Shown: positions 55,647-64,000 of the stretch, piece by piece
How positions within the stretch are numbered: the stretch's first letter is position 1
How the letters are laid out: each line of letters begins with the position of its first letter
Source: CAWAXW01 sp963786155
Lineage (GTDB): Bacteria; Actinomycetota; CADDZG01; WHSQ01
Direction: 5' to 3'
Assembly (NCBI GenBank): GCA_963786155.1
Contig: CAWAXW010000006.1
Span: forward strand, 620,001-684,000
DNA length: 64,000 bases
Made by a program: the position numbers and the translations under genes
Notes under the pieces: generated by a model
What the model saw: only the letters and a program-made list of their open reading frames with translations
Told to the model about the DNA's origin: nothing
The model's database searches: none

Positions 55647-57115
55647 GTGCGCCTGATCGCCCTCCTCCTCAGTGGATCGCTCGTCTTCGCCGGCTCCGTT
55701 TCCGCGGCGGCGCCCGGGTTGGCCGGCCCCCTCAGGGATTCCGAGAGCGCTTGCGACTCCGACGATGACGAGGGGCAGCAGGTCGACCCCTCCGACACGG
55801 TCAACGATCCGGTCGTAACCGGTCCGACCTCAGGCGGGATCCGCACGGGTCAGCCGTACGGCACGACGATGGTGCCGCTCGAGGATGGCTGGGTCGAGGA
55901 GGAGTTCTTCATCGAGGGCACGGCCCGCACTTACACGGCCACGACTCCACAGGAGAGCGCCTACAAGAGCCGCATCCTCGTGCGTCGGCCCACCGATCCG
56001 GCCGACTTCAACGGCACCGTCATCCTCGACTGGAACAACGTCACGGTCCCGGCCGACCGGGACGTCGCGTGGTCGCCGCTGCACGAAGTGATCATGGAAC
56101 GCGGCTACATGTACGTCTCCGTCGCGGCCCAGCGCCTCGGCGTCGAGGCCAGCCCGCTGGGGCTCAAGCAGTGGGATCCGGTCCGATACGGATCCTGAAC
56201 CATCCCGGCGACGACTATTCGTTCGACATCTTCTCGCAAGCCGGCGAGGCGGTGCTGGACGACAAGGTCACGGGCGAACTGCGTCCGTGCATCGAGCGCC
56301 GGCTTGCGATGGGCGCCTCGCAATCGGGTGGGCGTCTGCTCACCTACATCAACGAAGTGCAGACACAGGCCAATGTCTACGACGGGTTCAGCCCACAGAT
56401 CTCGAGCTCCGCGAACGTGGAGCGCGACATCGTGCCGGTGTTGTGGGTGAACAGCATGGCCGAGTCCGGCGACGACGAGGTTCCTAAAGACAGCGACCAG
56501 TTCCGCCTTTGGGAGATCGCAGGGGCCGCGCACACGAGCAACAACAGCACGAGCTATCACAATGCCCAACTCATCTACAGCCACAGCAACGGCAACGCAG
56601 GCGAGTGGGACAAAGAAGCCGCCAACACGTGGGGCTACCTGGCCGCGCCCGGTGACTGCCTGACCAGCAATTGGTATCAGGCCGGACTGATCTGGAGCTC
56701 GGCCCTGGTGACGCTGGACAAGTGGGTGCGGACGGGAGAAGCACCCAAGCCGATGCCCCGCATTGAGCGAGACGCCGACGGCGTCGTATTCGACGAGTAC
56801 GGGATGATGAAGGGCGGCGTACGCACCCCGATCATCGACGTACCGATAGCCAGCTACTTCGCCGGCGTCACGATGCCCCCAACGACGGACCCATGCGGCA
56901 TCGCAGGAGGCGCAGCCGCCCTAGTGGGCACCACCCGCATCTTCTCAGCGGAGCAACTCGCAGAGCTCTACTCGAGCGGCGAGGACTTCCTCGAGAAGTT
57001 CAACGCGTCCATCGACTCATCCCTGGAGAAGGGCTTCATCCTCCCGTCAGACGCCGATCGCCTACGCAAGAGAGCCAAAGACGCAGCTGCCTTCGTAGCT
57101 GCAGCAACGTCTTAG
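55647..57115 (+). CDS. Secreted alpha/beta-hydrolase domain protein (one frameshift)
   Basis: The GTG start has AAGGA nine bases upstream, then a signal peptide (LIALLLSGSLVFAGSVSAAA). The first frame runs through VILDWNNVTVPADRDVAWSP and SVAAQRLGVEASPLGLKQWD, and breaks at about 56193. The second continues LNHPGDDYSFDIFSQAGEAV, GASQSGGRLLTYINEVQ (nucleophile Ser), WVNSMAESGD and EIAGAAHTSN (His), to TAG at 57115. This matches the alpha/beta hydrolase family of about 450-500 residues annotated only as hydrolase domain-containing. The substrate is unknown. A single indel is probably a sequence error. Confidence 0.72.
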
Positions 57116-57128
57116 CGCGTCGTCCGGG

Positions 57129-59166
57129 CTAGCCGGGTGAGTGCTGTTCGAAGCAACCCTCGAATACCTCGCCGTAGCAAGTGTCGTTGTTGTTTCCGCC
57201 GTCGACCTTGTCGGTCCCCGGTCCCCCGTGAAGTATGTCGCGGTCGCCGTTTCCGGTCAGGGAGTCGTCACCGTCGTCCCCGAACAGGTTGTCCGAGCCG
57301 GTACCTCCGAATAGAAGATCGTCTCCCTCGTTGCCCTGCAAGCGATCCCCTGCGGCGCCCCCATTCATGTGGTCGTCTTGGGCGCCGCCTTGAAGATTGT
57401 CGACGCCTCCTCCACCCGAGATGACGTCTTCGCCGCCCTCGCCATACCCTTCGTCGTTATCCGCTCCACCCACTATGAGGTCGTTGTCGTCTCCCCCCCG
57501 GACATTGTCCTCGCCCGAGCCTCCGTTGAGCACGTCGTCGCCATCACCGCCGGACAAGAAATCGTTCAGATCGCTCCCAAGTAGTAGGTCCACTCCCTCT
57601 CCTCCGAAGATCGTGTCGTCGCCCTCATCCCCTCGAAGTTTGTCGTCCCCCGCGTCTCCCGAGATGTAGTCGGTGCCCTTCCCGCTCGTGATGTTGTCGC
57701 TCCCATCACCGCCGACCAGCCGGTCATGGGTGTCGCCACCGGCGATCTCGTCGTTGCCGGCGCCTCCATCTACCGTCATCGACTCGTTACCACTCACGAT
57801 CTGGTCGTTGCCCCCGTACCCGCAGATGCGGTCGTCACCGCCACCCCCGTCGATGCGATCGGGTCCATTGGTACCCATGATGACGTCGGCGTCCGGCGTG
57901 CCGGTCGTCAGCTGTCCCGGCCGCGCGACGATCGTTGGCGCGTGACCCACGCAGTCGAACAGCGTGAGAACGGGTTTGGTTCGCGTACTAGTCGTGCCAT
58001 CACCGAGCTGGCCGAAATCGTTCCGGCCCCAGCATCGGACCTCACTGTCTCTCAGCAACGCGGCAGGTGAACTGGTAACCGCCGGTCACCTCGAGTACGT
58101 CACTGCCGAGACCGAGGCCGGCAACGGGCACCGGCTTATGGCGTTCCTTAGTCGTCCCGTCGCCGAGCTGCCCCCATTGGTTGCGTCCCCAACAGGCGAC
58201 GCCGCCTTTCGTCGACACCAAGCATGTGTGGACCCAAGCAGCCGCTAACTGAGCCGCGCCTTTTCCCACGACGGTGACCGGCGTCGACCGATCGGTCTTC
58301 GTACCGTCACCGAGCTGGCCGGAATCGTTGCCGCCCCAACACTGGATGGCACCGGCGCCCGTGAGGGCACATGAGTGGTCGGCCCCCAGAGAGACCTTCT
58401 TGGCACCTGTTAGGCCGGCCACGGCGACGGGCTTGCTTGAGTACTGCTCGGTAGCGGGGGGCCTGCCGTTCCCGAGCTGGCCGGACCAATTGGCCCCCCA
58501 GCAGCTCACGCTTCCACCTGAGATAGCGCAGGTGTGGTTGTCGCCGGCGGCGATATCGGTGACGCCGCTGAGGCCCGACACCGTAACCGGAGTCAAGCTC
58601 TTACAGGCGAAGAGATCCGATGGATCGCAATCCGGTTGCCCGTTGCCGAGCTGTCCATCTTCGTTGTGTCCCCAGCACTGCACTCCACCGCCGACGATGG
58701 CGCAGGTATGACTGCTTCCGGCGACGACCATCGTCGCCGACCCCGGCAGCCCAGTCACCTGGCTGGGCGTCAATTGGTCGGTGGTGTCCCCTGTCCCGAG
58801 CTGGCCGAAGGCGTTCCACCCCCAGCAGCGCACGGTGCCCACATCCAGATTGCACGAGTGGTACAGCCCGCCCGCCACAGCGTCGATGTTGTCGCCGGCA
58901 TCACCGATGACCTCGCCTGGGAGAGGGTTGGGATCGAGGTCGCTGGTCTTCCCGTTGCCAAGCTCTCCCTTCTCGTTCGCGCCCCAGCAGCGAACCGATC
59001 GGGGACCAGCGATGGCACATACATGCGAGTGTCCGGCTGTGATCTCCCCGAAGAGGGGCTTGGGTTGGGCCGCCACCTCGGCGCTGCCTGCGCCCACGGG
59101 GACCAAAACCAGAAGCGAGTGCAGAACTACGAGCACCCCCACCAGCCCGTAGGCCCTGATCCTCAT
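57129..59166 (-). CDS. Secreted RCC1-propeller plus RTX-repeat fusion protein (one frameshift)
   Basis: The first frame, from the ATG at 59166, gives a signal peptide (GLVGVLVVLHSLLVLVPVGA) and about seven RCC1-type repeats (HVCAIAGPRSVRCWGANEKG, HTCAIVGGGVQCWGHNEDGQ, HSCALTGAGAIQCWGGNDSG). Each repeat has a conserved Cys pair. Near 58053-58060 one extra base breaks the frame. The second frame finishes the last RCC1 repeat (LLRDSEVRCWGRNDFGQLGD) and enters an RTX array (ADVIMGTNGPDRIDGGGGDD, GDDKLRGDEGDDTIFGGEG), ending FEQHSPG. About 680 residues in all. It is probably a surface interaction protein stabilised by Ca2+ and disulfides; it lacks the SKRNNM tail. Confidence 0.78.
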
Positions 59167-59229
59167 CCCACAACTAGGCCCCGATTAGCCCCACCCGTCA
59201 ATAGCCTTGCCAACATGGAGCTGCTGCGC

Positions 59230-59577
59230 CTACAGGGCTAAATGGAGACGCAGTGCCTCGTCGATGTTGGCCATAACCTCCGCGGGAACGGTTCCGACCT
59301 TGTTGCCGATCCGTTCCACGGCGACGGAGCGGACCTGCTCCGCCTGCGCCTTCGAATCCTCCTTCAGGTTCGTGGTTCTCGCCTCTAGGAGAACCTGGAA
59401 GGGATAGATCCGCTTGGTGTTGGAGGTAACAGGAACGACGGTGACTACACCGCGCCTGAGACGCGTCGCGGCGGCATTGGCCCCGTCGTTGCTCACGATC
59501 ACGGCGGGTCGGCGCTTTGCAGCCTCAGTGCCGCGCGCGGGGTCGAGGTCGACGATGCGGATCTCGCCCCGGCGCAT
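59230..59577 (-). CDS. mazF: MazF/PemK-family toxin (mRNA endoribonuclease)
   Basis: 115 residues from the ATG that overlaps the antitoxin stop (TGATG). Family blocks: MRRGEIRIVDLDPARGTEAA, RRPAVIVSNDGAN, VVTVVPVTSNTKRIYPFQV, and C-terminal DSKAQAEQVRSVAVERIG. MazF toxins are ribosome-independent mRNA interferases neutralised by a cognate antitoxin. It is preceded, as usual, by a small ribbon-helix-helix gene in the same operon. Confidence 0.9.
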   Translation of the reverse strand: MRRGEIRIVDLDPARGTEAAKRRPAVIVSNDGANAAATRLRRGVVTVVPVTSNTKRIYPFQVLLEARTTNLKEDSKAQAEQVRSVAVERIGNKVGTVPAEVMANIDEALRLHLAL

Positions 59578-59795
59578 CAGGAGAGTCCATCGGTGATGGT
59601 CCCATCCCACAAGCCTGCTTCGTCGGAGCCGTTCCACTCATCCCAAGCGTCTTCGTAGGCTGCGCCGAGGCCCGAAGCTTTGAGCAGCCGGACCGCCTTG
59701 TGGACGACAGCGGAGCGAGACGGGATGCCCTCGGCAGCGGCATAGGAGTCGAGGAATTCGATGTCTTCCTCCGGGAGGCTCACGCTAAGCTTCAT
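59577..59795 (-). CDS. Ribbon-helix-helix antitoxin (MazE-like)
   Basis: A 72-residue protein: MKLSVSLPEEDIEFLDSYAA is the beta-strand/helix DNA-binding half, EGIPSRSAVVHKAVRLLKAS the second helix, and the acidic C-terminus (YEDAWDEWNGSDEAGLWDG) is typical of toxin-binding tails. It overlaps the toxin start by one base. The palindrome upstream is a likely autoregulatory operator. Confidence 0.88.
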   Translation of the reverse strand: MKLSVSLPEEDIEFLDSYAAAEGIPSRSAVVHKAVRLLKASGLGAAYEDAWDEWNGSDEAGLWDGTITDGLS

Positions 59796-59800
59796 ACCGA

Positions 59801-59831
59801 GATACTACCCCTAGTAGTATCAGGGTAGCAA
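59801..59831 (-). promoter_or_regulatory. Promoter/operator of the toxin-antitoxin pair, probably leaderless
   Basis: On the minus strand: -35-like TTGCTA (59831-59826), 18-bp spacer, -10-like TAGTAT (59807-59802), then seven bases to the antitoxin ATG at 59795. The transcript would begin at or next to the start codon. A perfect inverted repeat GATACTA-CCCCTAG-TAGTATC (59801-59821) covers the -10 and spacer, as expected for antitoxin binding. Confidence 0.65.
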
Positions 59832-59886
59832 GCTCTCGTCCACGGAGAGAGAAAGCCCTGAACGCGCCCTCTTTACGCCCGCCCAA

Positions 59887-61815
59887 ATGAACCACAATGG
59901 AGGCGTGAATACCCGACGCTTCTTCGCCCTCCTTCTGATCGGGCTCCTGATCGTTCCCGCGTTGGGGGCCGCGGCCCCCAAGAAGTGCGCGGGCAAGAAA
60001 GCCACGATCGTGGGAACGCCCAAGGCCGACGTCCTCGACGGGACCCCAGGGAAAGACGTGATCGTCGGGCTCGGTGGAGGCGATGAGATCTACGGCAGCG
60101 GCGGCGACGACATCCTTTGCGGCGGCGGCGGTAGCGATTACATCAACGGCGGCGACGGCGACGACCAGCTCATCGGCGGGGGGGCCAACGACTACATGGA
60201 AGGCGAGGGCGGGGACGACGCCTACAAAGGAGGAGCGGGCCTGTTCGACGGCGCCGCGTGGCAGAACCCTCCGGGCGCGATTACCGCCAACCTGGAGACC
60301 GGCGTGGCGACCGGTGACGGCACCGACTCGATGATCGGAATCGAGGCTCTCGAGGGTTCGCCATTCAACGATCACTTCACCGGTAGTGCGCGCAATGAGG
60401 ACTTCTACACCTACGGCGGCAACGACACGATCGAGGCCGGTGGGGGACACGACTACTTCGAGAGCGGGGCAGGCGACGACGTATTGGATGGTCAGGATGG
60501 CAAGTTCGACTTCGCGAGCTTCTCGACGTCGCCCGGCCCGATGACGATTGATATCGGCGCGGGAACGGCCACCGGGGATGGGTCCGACACGCTGCGCGGA
60601 GCCGAGATCGTCTCGGGTACCGACTTCAACGACACGTTGGTGGGAAGTGAGGGCCGCGACATCCTCTATCCACTCGGAGGCGACGACACGATGGACGGGC
60701 GCGGTGACTTCGACTCGCTCGCCTATGAATCGGCCAGGGGACCCATCACAGCGAACGTGGCGGAGGGCACCGCAACGGGCGAGGGGAACGACACGTTCAC
60801 GAATATGGAGGCCATCCTCGGCGGGCCCCACGACGACGTCCTGATCGGCTCGGAGCGCACGGAGGACCTTGTCGGCCACGGTGGCAACGATCAGCTCAAC
60901 GGTGCCGGGGGCGAGGACTACATAGAAGGCAATGCCGGTAACGACACGATCGACGGCGGTGTAGGCCCGTATGACGCGATCGGCCACGGGGATTCACTGA
61001 CGCCGGTCACGATCGACTTTGCCGCGGGGACGGTGACGGGTGAGGGCAACGACACGATCACCGAGATCGAGATCGCGATCGGATCGCGTCACAACGACAC
61101 CCTTGTTGGCAACGACGGTGACACTCTCTTCTACGGTCTGGGTGGCGACGACTCGATCGACGGGCGCGCGGGGTTCGACATCGTTCTGTACGAGTCCGCC
61201 GATCGCGGTATGACGGTCAGCCTTGCGACCGGTAAGGCATCGGGTGAGGGCAACGACACGCTGGCGGGCATCGAAGGACTGCTGGGATCGAAGTTCGACG
61301 ACACTCTCACCGGTGATTCGTCCGACAACGTTCTGGTTGGCTTTCTCGGCGACGACGTCTTGTTCGGCGGAGACGGAGCCGATTATTTCGAGCCGGGACC
61401 CGGCGACGACGTCGTGGATGGACAGGCCGGGGGTCAAGACGTCGTGGACTTCTACTACGCGCCCGGACCGGTCAGCGTCGACCTCAATACCGGGGTGGCG
61501 ACCGGCGACGGATCGGACACGCTCGTGGCGATGGAGGAGGTCCTGGGCTCGATCTTCGACGACACCATCTTCGGAAGCGGGGTTGGGAACTACCTCTTCG
61601 GCGACCAGGGCAACGACATGATCTACGGACGCGAGGGGGACGATGGGATCGACGGGGCGGGCGGGAATGACACCGTCAGCGGCGGGGCGGGCACGGACGA
61701 GTGCTTCCGGTCGGAGAGTCTGACTGCCTGCGAGGCGTCCCAACAACCAGAGGGCAACAAGCTGGAGACCAAAGGCCGGGGAGCGGGGGACTACTCCAAG
61801 CGCAACAACATGTAG
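59887..61815 (+). CDS. Secreted RTX-repeat calcium-binding protein C with SKRNNM tail
   Basis: A 642-residue protein. The ATG at 59887 has no clear ribosome-binding site; a GTG at 59905 is too close to GGAGG to use it well. A signal peptide (FFALLLIGLLIVPALGAAAP) is followed by a Cys-capped entry module (KKCAGKKATIVGTPKADVLD, DDILCGGGGSD). Six or so modules then combine VxANLxxGVATGDGTDS-type segments with RTX nonapeptides. It ends RGAGDYSKRNNM. The module plan matches the two RTX proteins encoded at 659-4464, more than 55 kb away. No catalytic domain was found. Confidence 0.83.
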   Translation: MNHNGGVNTRRFFALLLIGLLIVPALGAAAPKKCAGKKATIVGTPKADVLDGTPGKDVIVGLGGGDEIYGSGGDDILCGGGGSDYINGGDGDDQLIGGGANDYMEGEGGDDAYKGGAGLFDGAAWQNPPGAITANLETGVATGDGTDSMIGIEALEGSPFNDHFTGSARNEDFYTYGGNDTIEAGGGHDYFESGAGDDVLDGQDGKFDFASFSTSPGPMTIDIGAGTATGDGSDTLRGAEIVSGTDFNDTLVGSEGRDILYPLGGDDTMDGRGDFDSLAYESARGPITANVAEGTATGEGNDTFTNMEAILGGPHDDVLIGSERTEDLVGHGGNDQLNGAGGEDYIEGNAGNDTIDGGVGPYDAIGHGDSLTPVTIDFAAGTVTGEGNDTITEIEIAIGSRHNDTLVGNDGDTLFYGLGGDDSIDGRAGFDIVLYESADRGMTVSLATGKASGEGNDTLAGIEGLLGSKFDDTLTGDSSDNVLVGFLGDDVLFGGDGADYFEPGPGDDVVDGQAGGQDVVDFYYAPGPVSVDLNTGVATGDGSDTLVAMEEVLGSIFDDTIFGSGVGNYLFGDQGNDMIYGREGDDGIDGAGGNDTVSGGAGTDECFRSESLTACEASQQPEGNKLETKGRGAGDYSKRNNM

Positions 61816-61826
61816 ATGTCCCGGGG

Positions 61827-61862
61827 GTCTCGCGACATCTGTCTCCGATGTCTCGCGACATC
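61827..61862. repeat. Twin 13-bp repeat beside tRNA-Arg 3' end
   Basis: GTCTCGCGACATC occurs at 61827-61839 and 61850-61862. The second copy forms a short hairpin GATGTC-TCGC-GACATC (61847-61862), and GATGTC also precedes the first copy. They lie just downstream of the minus-strand tRNA and just after the RTX stop, so they may act as a two-way terminator. Confidence 0.55.
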
Positions 61863-61868
61863 ACACAG

Positions 61869-61942
61869 CGCGCCCGGAGGGATTCGAACCCCCGACCCTC
61901 GGATTAGAAGTCCGACGCTCTATTCCACTGAGCTACGGGCGC
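61869..61942 (-). tRNA. tRNA-Arg (anticodon TCT)
   Basis: On the minus strand a full cloverleaf of about 74 bases: acceptor GCGCCCG pairs with CGGGCGC, D-arm GTAGCTCAGTGG, anticodon loop CTTCTAA with TCT, and T-arm GGGTTCGAATCCC. CCA is not encoded. It reads AGA codons, rare in GC-rich genomes. Confidence 0.95.
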
Positions 61943-62062
61943 AGGTCGTGTCCTAGTAGATCAAGCTTATTTGAAGCTCCCGTCAATACACTGCTCCCTT
62001 TGCTCCGGGGCGGACCGCCCGACGTATCGGGTTGAGGAACCAGTTATCGGTATCGTCGTGAC

Positions 62063-63188
62063 GTGGGACCGGCCGTCTGTCTGCTCGCGAACTGCATCAC
62101 GTATCCCACTGGGGGCGGGCATTACTGGCCATACCTCAACTTCGCGCTTGGCTTGAGGTCCGTCGGCGCGCGCGTCATCTGGCTCGAGGAGCTTCGGCCC
62201 GAGATGACGCTGGACGGCGCCCGCGAGGCAGTGAAGCAGATACGGGCGAGGATCGGTCCATACGACTTCGAGGAAGTTGCGCTTTACGGTTCGTTCGAGA
62301 ACGCATCGATCGTCGAGGAGCTCGAGGTCATGCGCGTCGACGACCTCGTCGAAGCAGACCTGCTCGTCAACCTGCTCTACGACGCGCCCCAGTGGGTTGT
62401 CGACCGCTTCTCCCGCACTGCCCTCATCGACATCGACCCCGGCCTGTTGCAGTCGTGGATGGCTGGGGGGCACATAGAGGGTCGCGACCCACGACGTGTA
62501 CCTCACGATCGGCGAGACGGTCGGCACGCCGAGCGCTTTGTTTCCCGATGCCGGGCTGACCTGGCGATACATCCCCCCGCCCGTAGACCTGGAGGTCTGG
62601 CGGCGCGTTCCTCTCACTCCGGATGCCCCGTTTACGACCGTCAGCCATTGGTACGGCGACGAGTGGATGGAGGACGAACATGGCTTCTACGACAACAGCA
62701 AGATGGCCGGGTTCATGTCCTTCGTCGATCTTCCGCGGAAGACCTCGGTCCCCCTGGAGCTCTCGCTGCTCTTCGGAGGCGATGAGGAGTTCGGCGAGAG
62801 GGAACTAACGGAGAGAGGGTGGCGAGTCCGTCACTCGGAGGATGCCGTCCCGACGCCGTGGGCCTATCACGATTACATCGGTGCGTCGGCCGGAGAGTTC
62901 AGCTGCGTCAAGCCATCATGCGTTCGCTTCCAGAACGCGTGGATAAGCGACCGCACCGTCTGTTATCTCGCAGCGGGCAAGCCCGCCATAGTGCAGCACA
63001 CGGGACCGAGCCACTATCTCCCCGATGACGACGGCCTGTTCAGGTTCCACACGTGCGACGAGGCGGTTCAGCTCTTGGAGAAAGTCGTGGAGAGTTACCC
63101 AGAGCAATCGAACAAAGCGCGCGCCCTGGCCGAAGAGCACTTCGATGCCTCCAGAGTCGCATCGACGATCCTTGAGATCGCGCTGTGA
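62063..63188 (+). CDS. GT-B-type glycosyltransferase-like protein (one frameshift)
   Basis: GTG start. The first frame encodes ANCITYPTGGGHYWPYLNFA, LGLRSVGARVIWLEELRPE and AQWVVDRFSRTALIDIDPG-like donor-fold segments. Near the G run at about 62482-62486 the frame shifts. The rest (THDVYLTIGETVGTPSALFP, YDNSKMAGFMSFVDLP, then DRTVCYLAAGKPAIVQHTGP and SHYLPDDDGLFRFHTCDEAV) has the C-terminal layout of CgeB/GT1-like transferases. Its stop overlaps the deacetylase start (TGATG), pointing to a polysaccharide or glycan operon. The sugar specificity is unknown. Confidence 0.7.
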
Positions 63189-63886
63189 TGGCGGTCGCCG
63201 TGCTCGGTTACCACCGCATCGGCCCTCCCCACGGCGGCGGCTGGGACAGCTGGTACACGGTGCCCGAAGAGCGCTTCCGCGATCACTTGCGATGGCTCGC
63301 TCGCAACGGCTGGGAGATCTTGAGCCTGACGAGGTTCGTCGACGCGGTGCGCGATCCGGCATCGCTCGGCCCTCGTTCCGTGCTGATCACGTTCGACGAC
63401 GGCTACAAGTCACTCGTGGGCGCGGCCAGGCGATGCCTGCAGGATGCCGCGGCCCCTGCTGTGGCCTTCGTGCCAACCGATCTCGTCGGGGCTATGAATG
63501 TATGGGACGCCGGAACCGCCGAGCCGGAGGAGCCGCTCTGCGATTGGGACGACCTCCTTGCGCTCGAGCAGGCGGCCATCTCGGTCCAGTCGCATGGGGC
63601 CTCGCACACCGCGTTCTCCACGTTGAGCGAGACGGAGTTGGCGGACGAGTGCGGTCGCTCGAGGACCGCGCTCGAGCAAAGGCTGATCACAAGGGTCAAC
63701 GCCCTGGCTTATCCGTTCGGAGATGCGGGCGGCCCGAGGACGTCGGAGATCCTGAGGGGCCTGGGCTTTCAGATCGCATTCACCTTCGCCGACGGCATCG
63801 GCACGTTCCCCCCGCCCGATCCCTTCCGGATCCCACGGGTCGCTATTGGTGAAGACACGGACCTGGCGGAGGAACTGAAAGCCTAG
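63188..63886 (+). CDS. Polysaccharide deacetylase (NodB/CE4)-like protein
   Basis: 232 residues from an ATG overlapping the upstream stop. NodB motif 1 is VLITFDDGYKSLVG (catalytic Asp pair), motif 2 the metal-binding SHGASHTAFSTLSE (H-x3-H), motif 3 LAYPFGDAGGPRT. The family removes N-acetyl groups from chitin-like, peptidoglycan or capsule glycans. It has no signal peptide, so it may act on lipid-linked or intracellular intermediates. The stop interlocks with the converging acyltransferase gene at CTAG. Confidence 0.88.
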   Translation: MAVAVLGYHRIGPPHGGGWDSWYTVPEERFRDHLRWLARNGWEILSLTRFVDAVRDPASLGPRSVLITFDDGYKSLVGAARRCLQDAAAPAVAFVPTDLVGAMNVWDAGTAEPEEPLCDWDDLLALEQAAISVQSHGASHTAFSTLSETELADECGRSRTALEQRLITRVNALAYPFGDAGGPRTSEILRGLGFQIAFTFADGIGTFPPPDPFRIPRVAIGEDTDLAEELKA

Positions 63887-64000
63887 GCGCTGGCCCAGCC
63901 GACTACCTTTGCGGGGTTGCCGGCGACGATCGCGAACGGCGGGACCTCGAAGTCGACGACCGATCCGGCCCCCACGATCACACCCTCGCCCAGCCTGGCT
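63883..64000 (-). CDS. Hexapeptide-repeat (LbH) acyltransferase, C-terminal fragment
   Basis: Only the last 38 residues are inside the window: LGEGVIVGAGSVVDFEVPPF, then AIVAGNPAKVVGWASA and TAG. The sequence is the typical end of left-handed beta-helix acetyltransferases (xAT type), where the exit turn is VPPFAIVAGNPAKVV. The 5' part is beyond the right edge. With the glycosyltransferase and deacetylase it suggests a surface-glycan gene cluster continuing to the right. Confidence 0.85.
   Translation of the reverse strand, partial: ARLGEGVIVGAGSVVDFEVPPFAIVAGNPAKVVGWASA

Noticed and set aside
59785..61746. Long minus-strand open frames opposite the third RTX gene
   Set aside because: Same antisense shadow effect of RTX repeats; the plus-strand frame has a signal peptide, Cys caps and canonical repeats.
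659..61815. CRISPR arrays among the many short repeats
   Set aside because: All regular repeats are in-frame RTX or Pro/Ser-rich coding repeats; there is no unique-spacer structure and no cas gene.

Overview
The window is high-GC and densely coded, and looks like a chromosomal piece from an uncultured Actinomycetota, probably a metagenome bin. Lineage markers are a resuscitation-promoting-factor (Rpf) protein, a LigD-type polymerase, a PucR/CdaR regulator, a DUF3152 protease, a KimA-type K+ importer, an FTR1 iron permease operon with a DtxR/IdeR-like box, and many GTG/TTG starts. No rRNA, CRISPR array, phage or insertion sequence was seen. One tRNA-Arg(TCT) lies near the right end. No gene-free stretch exceeds about 300 bases.

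Layout. 0-0.6 kb: end of a HhH-GPD DNA glycosylase. 0.6-4.5 kb: two coupled RTX (haemolysin-type Ca2+-binding) exoproteins. 4.5-6.4 kb: single-domain response regulator divergent from a sensor-like protein whose phospho-acceptor His is replaced by Asn. 6.4-13.5 kb: lamin-tail protein, PilT ATPase, DUF3152 protease, an AbiEi/DUF559 gene bracketed by 30-bp repeats, an aldo/keto reductase, and a three-gene membrane/zinc-ribbon operon. 13.6-27.1 kb: giant Ig-repeat/M19-dipeptidase exoprotein, MalQ, and two further large secreted Ig-like proteins. 27.2-33.9 kb: PucR regulator, LigD-type polymerase, DNA methyltransferase, thioesterase and Rpf, all with broken frames. 34-46.8 kb: HD-GYP regulator, galactose-oxidase-like enzyme with a membrane partner, RTX-M23 protein, two methyltransferases, K+ channel-like/RCK protein with KimA, a MoaD-sialidase fusion, and a flavodoxin-like reductase. 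46.9-51.9 kb: iron-uptake operon. 52-55.6 kb: secreted double-CxxC protein, small-peptide genes and an M50 intramembrane metalloprotease. 55.6-64 kb: alpha/beta hydrolase, RCC1-RTX protein, toxin-antitoxin pair, a third tail-bearing RTX protein, tRNA, glycosyltransferase, polysaccharide deacetylase and the end of an acyltransferase.

Two points stand out. First, three RTX proteins from two distant loci end in the identical residues SKRNNM, written with different synonymous codons; this looks like an unrecognised C-terminal export or anchoring tag. Second, 52.0-55.6 kb reads like a peptide-processing system: three paralogous ~70-residue acidic peptides with a conserved leader-like core, a fourth small protein, a secreted CxxC protein, a strong intrinsic attenuator, and an M50 protease with an N-terminal PqqD/RRE-like domain and a probable ATA start.

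Caution: at least fourteen genes carry frameshifts, concentrated at 22.4-33.9 kb. Family motifs continue cleanly in the alternate frame, which points to consensus indels rather than decay. The joined coordinates given here span those breaks.
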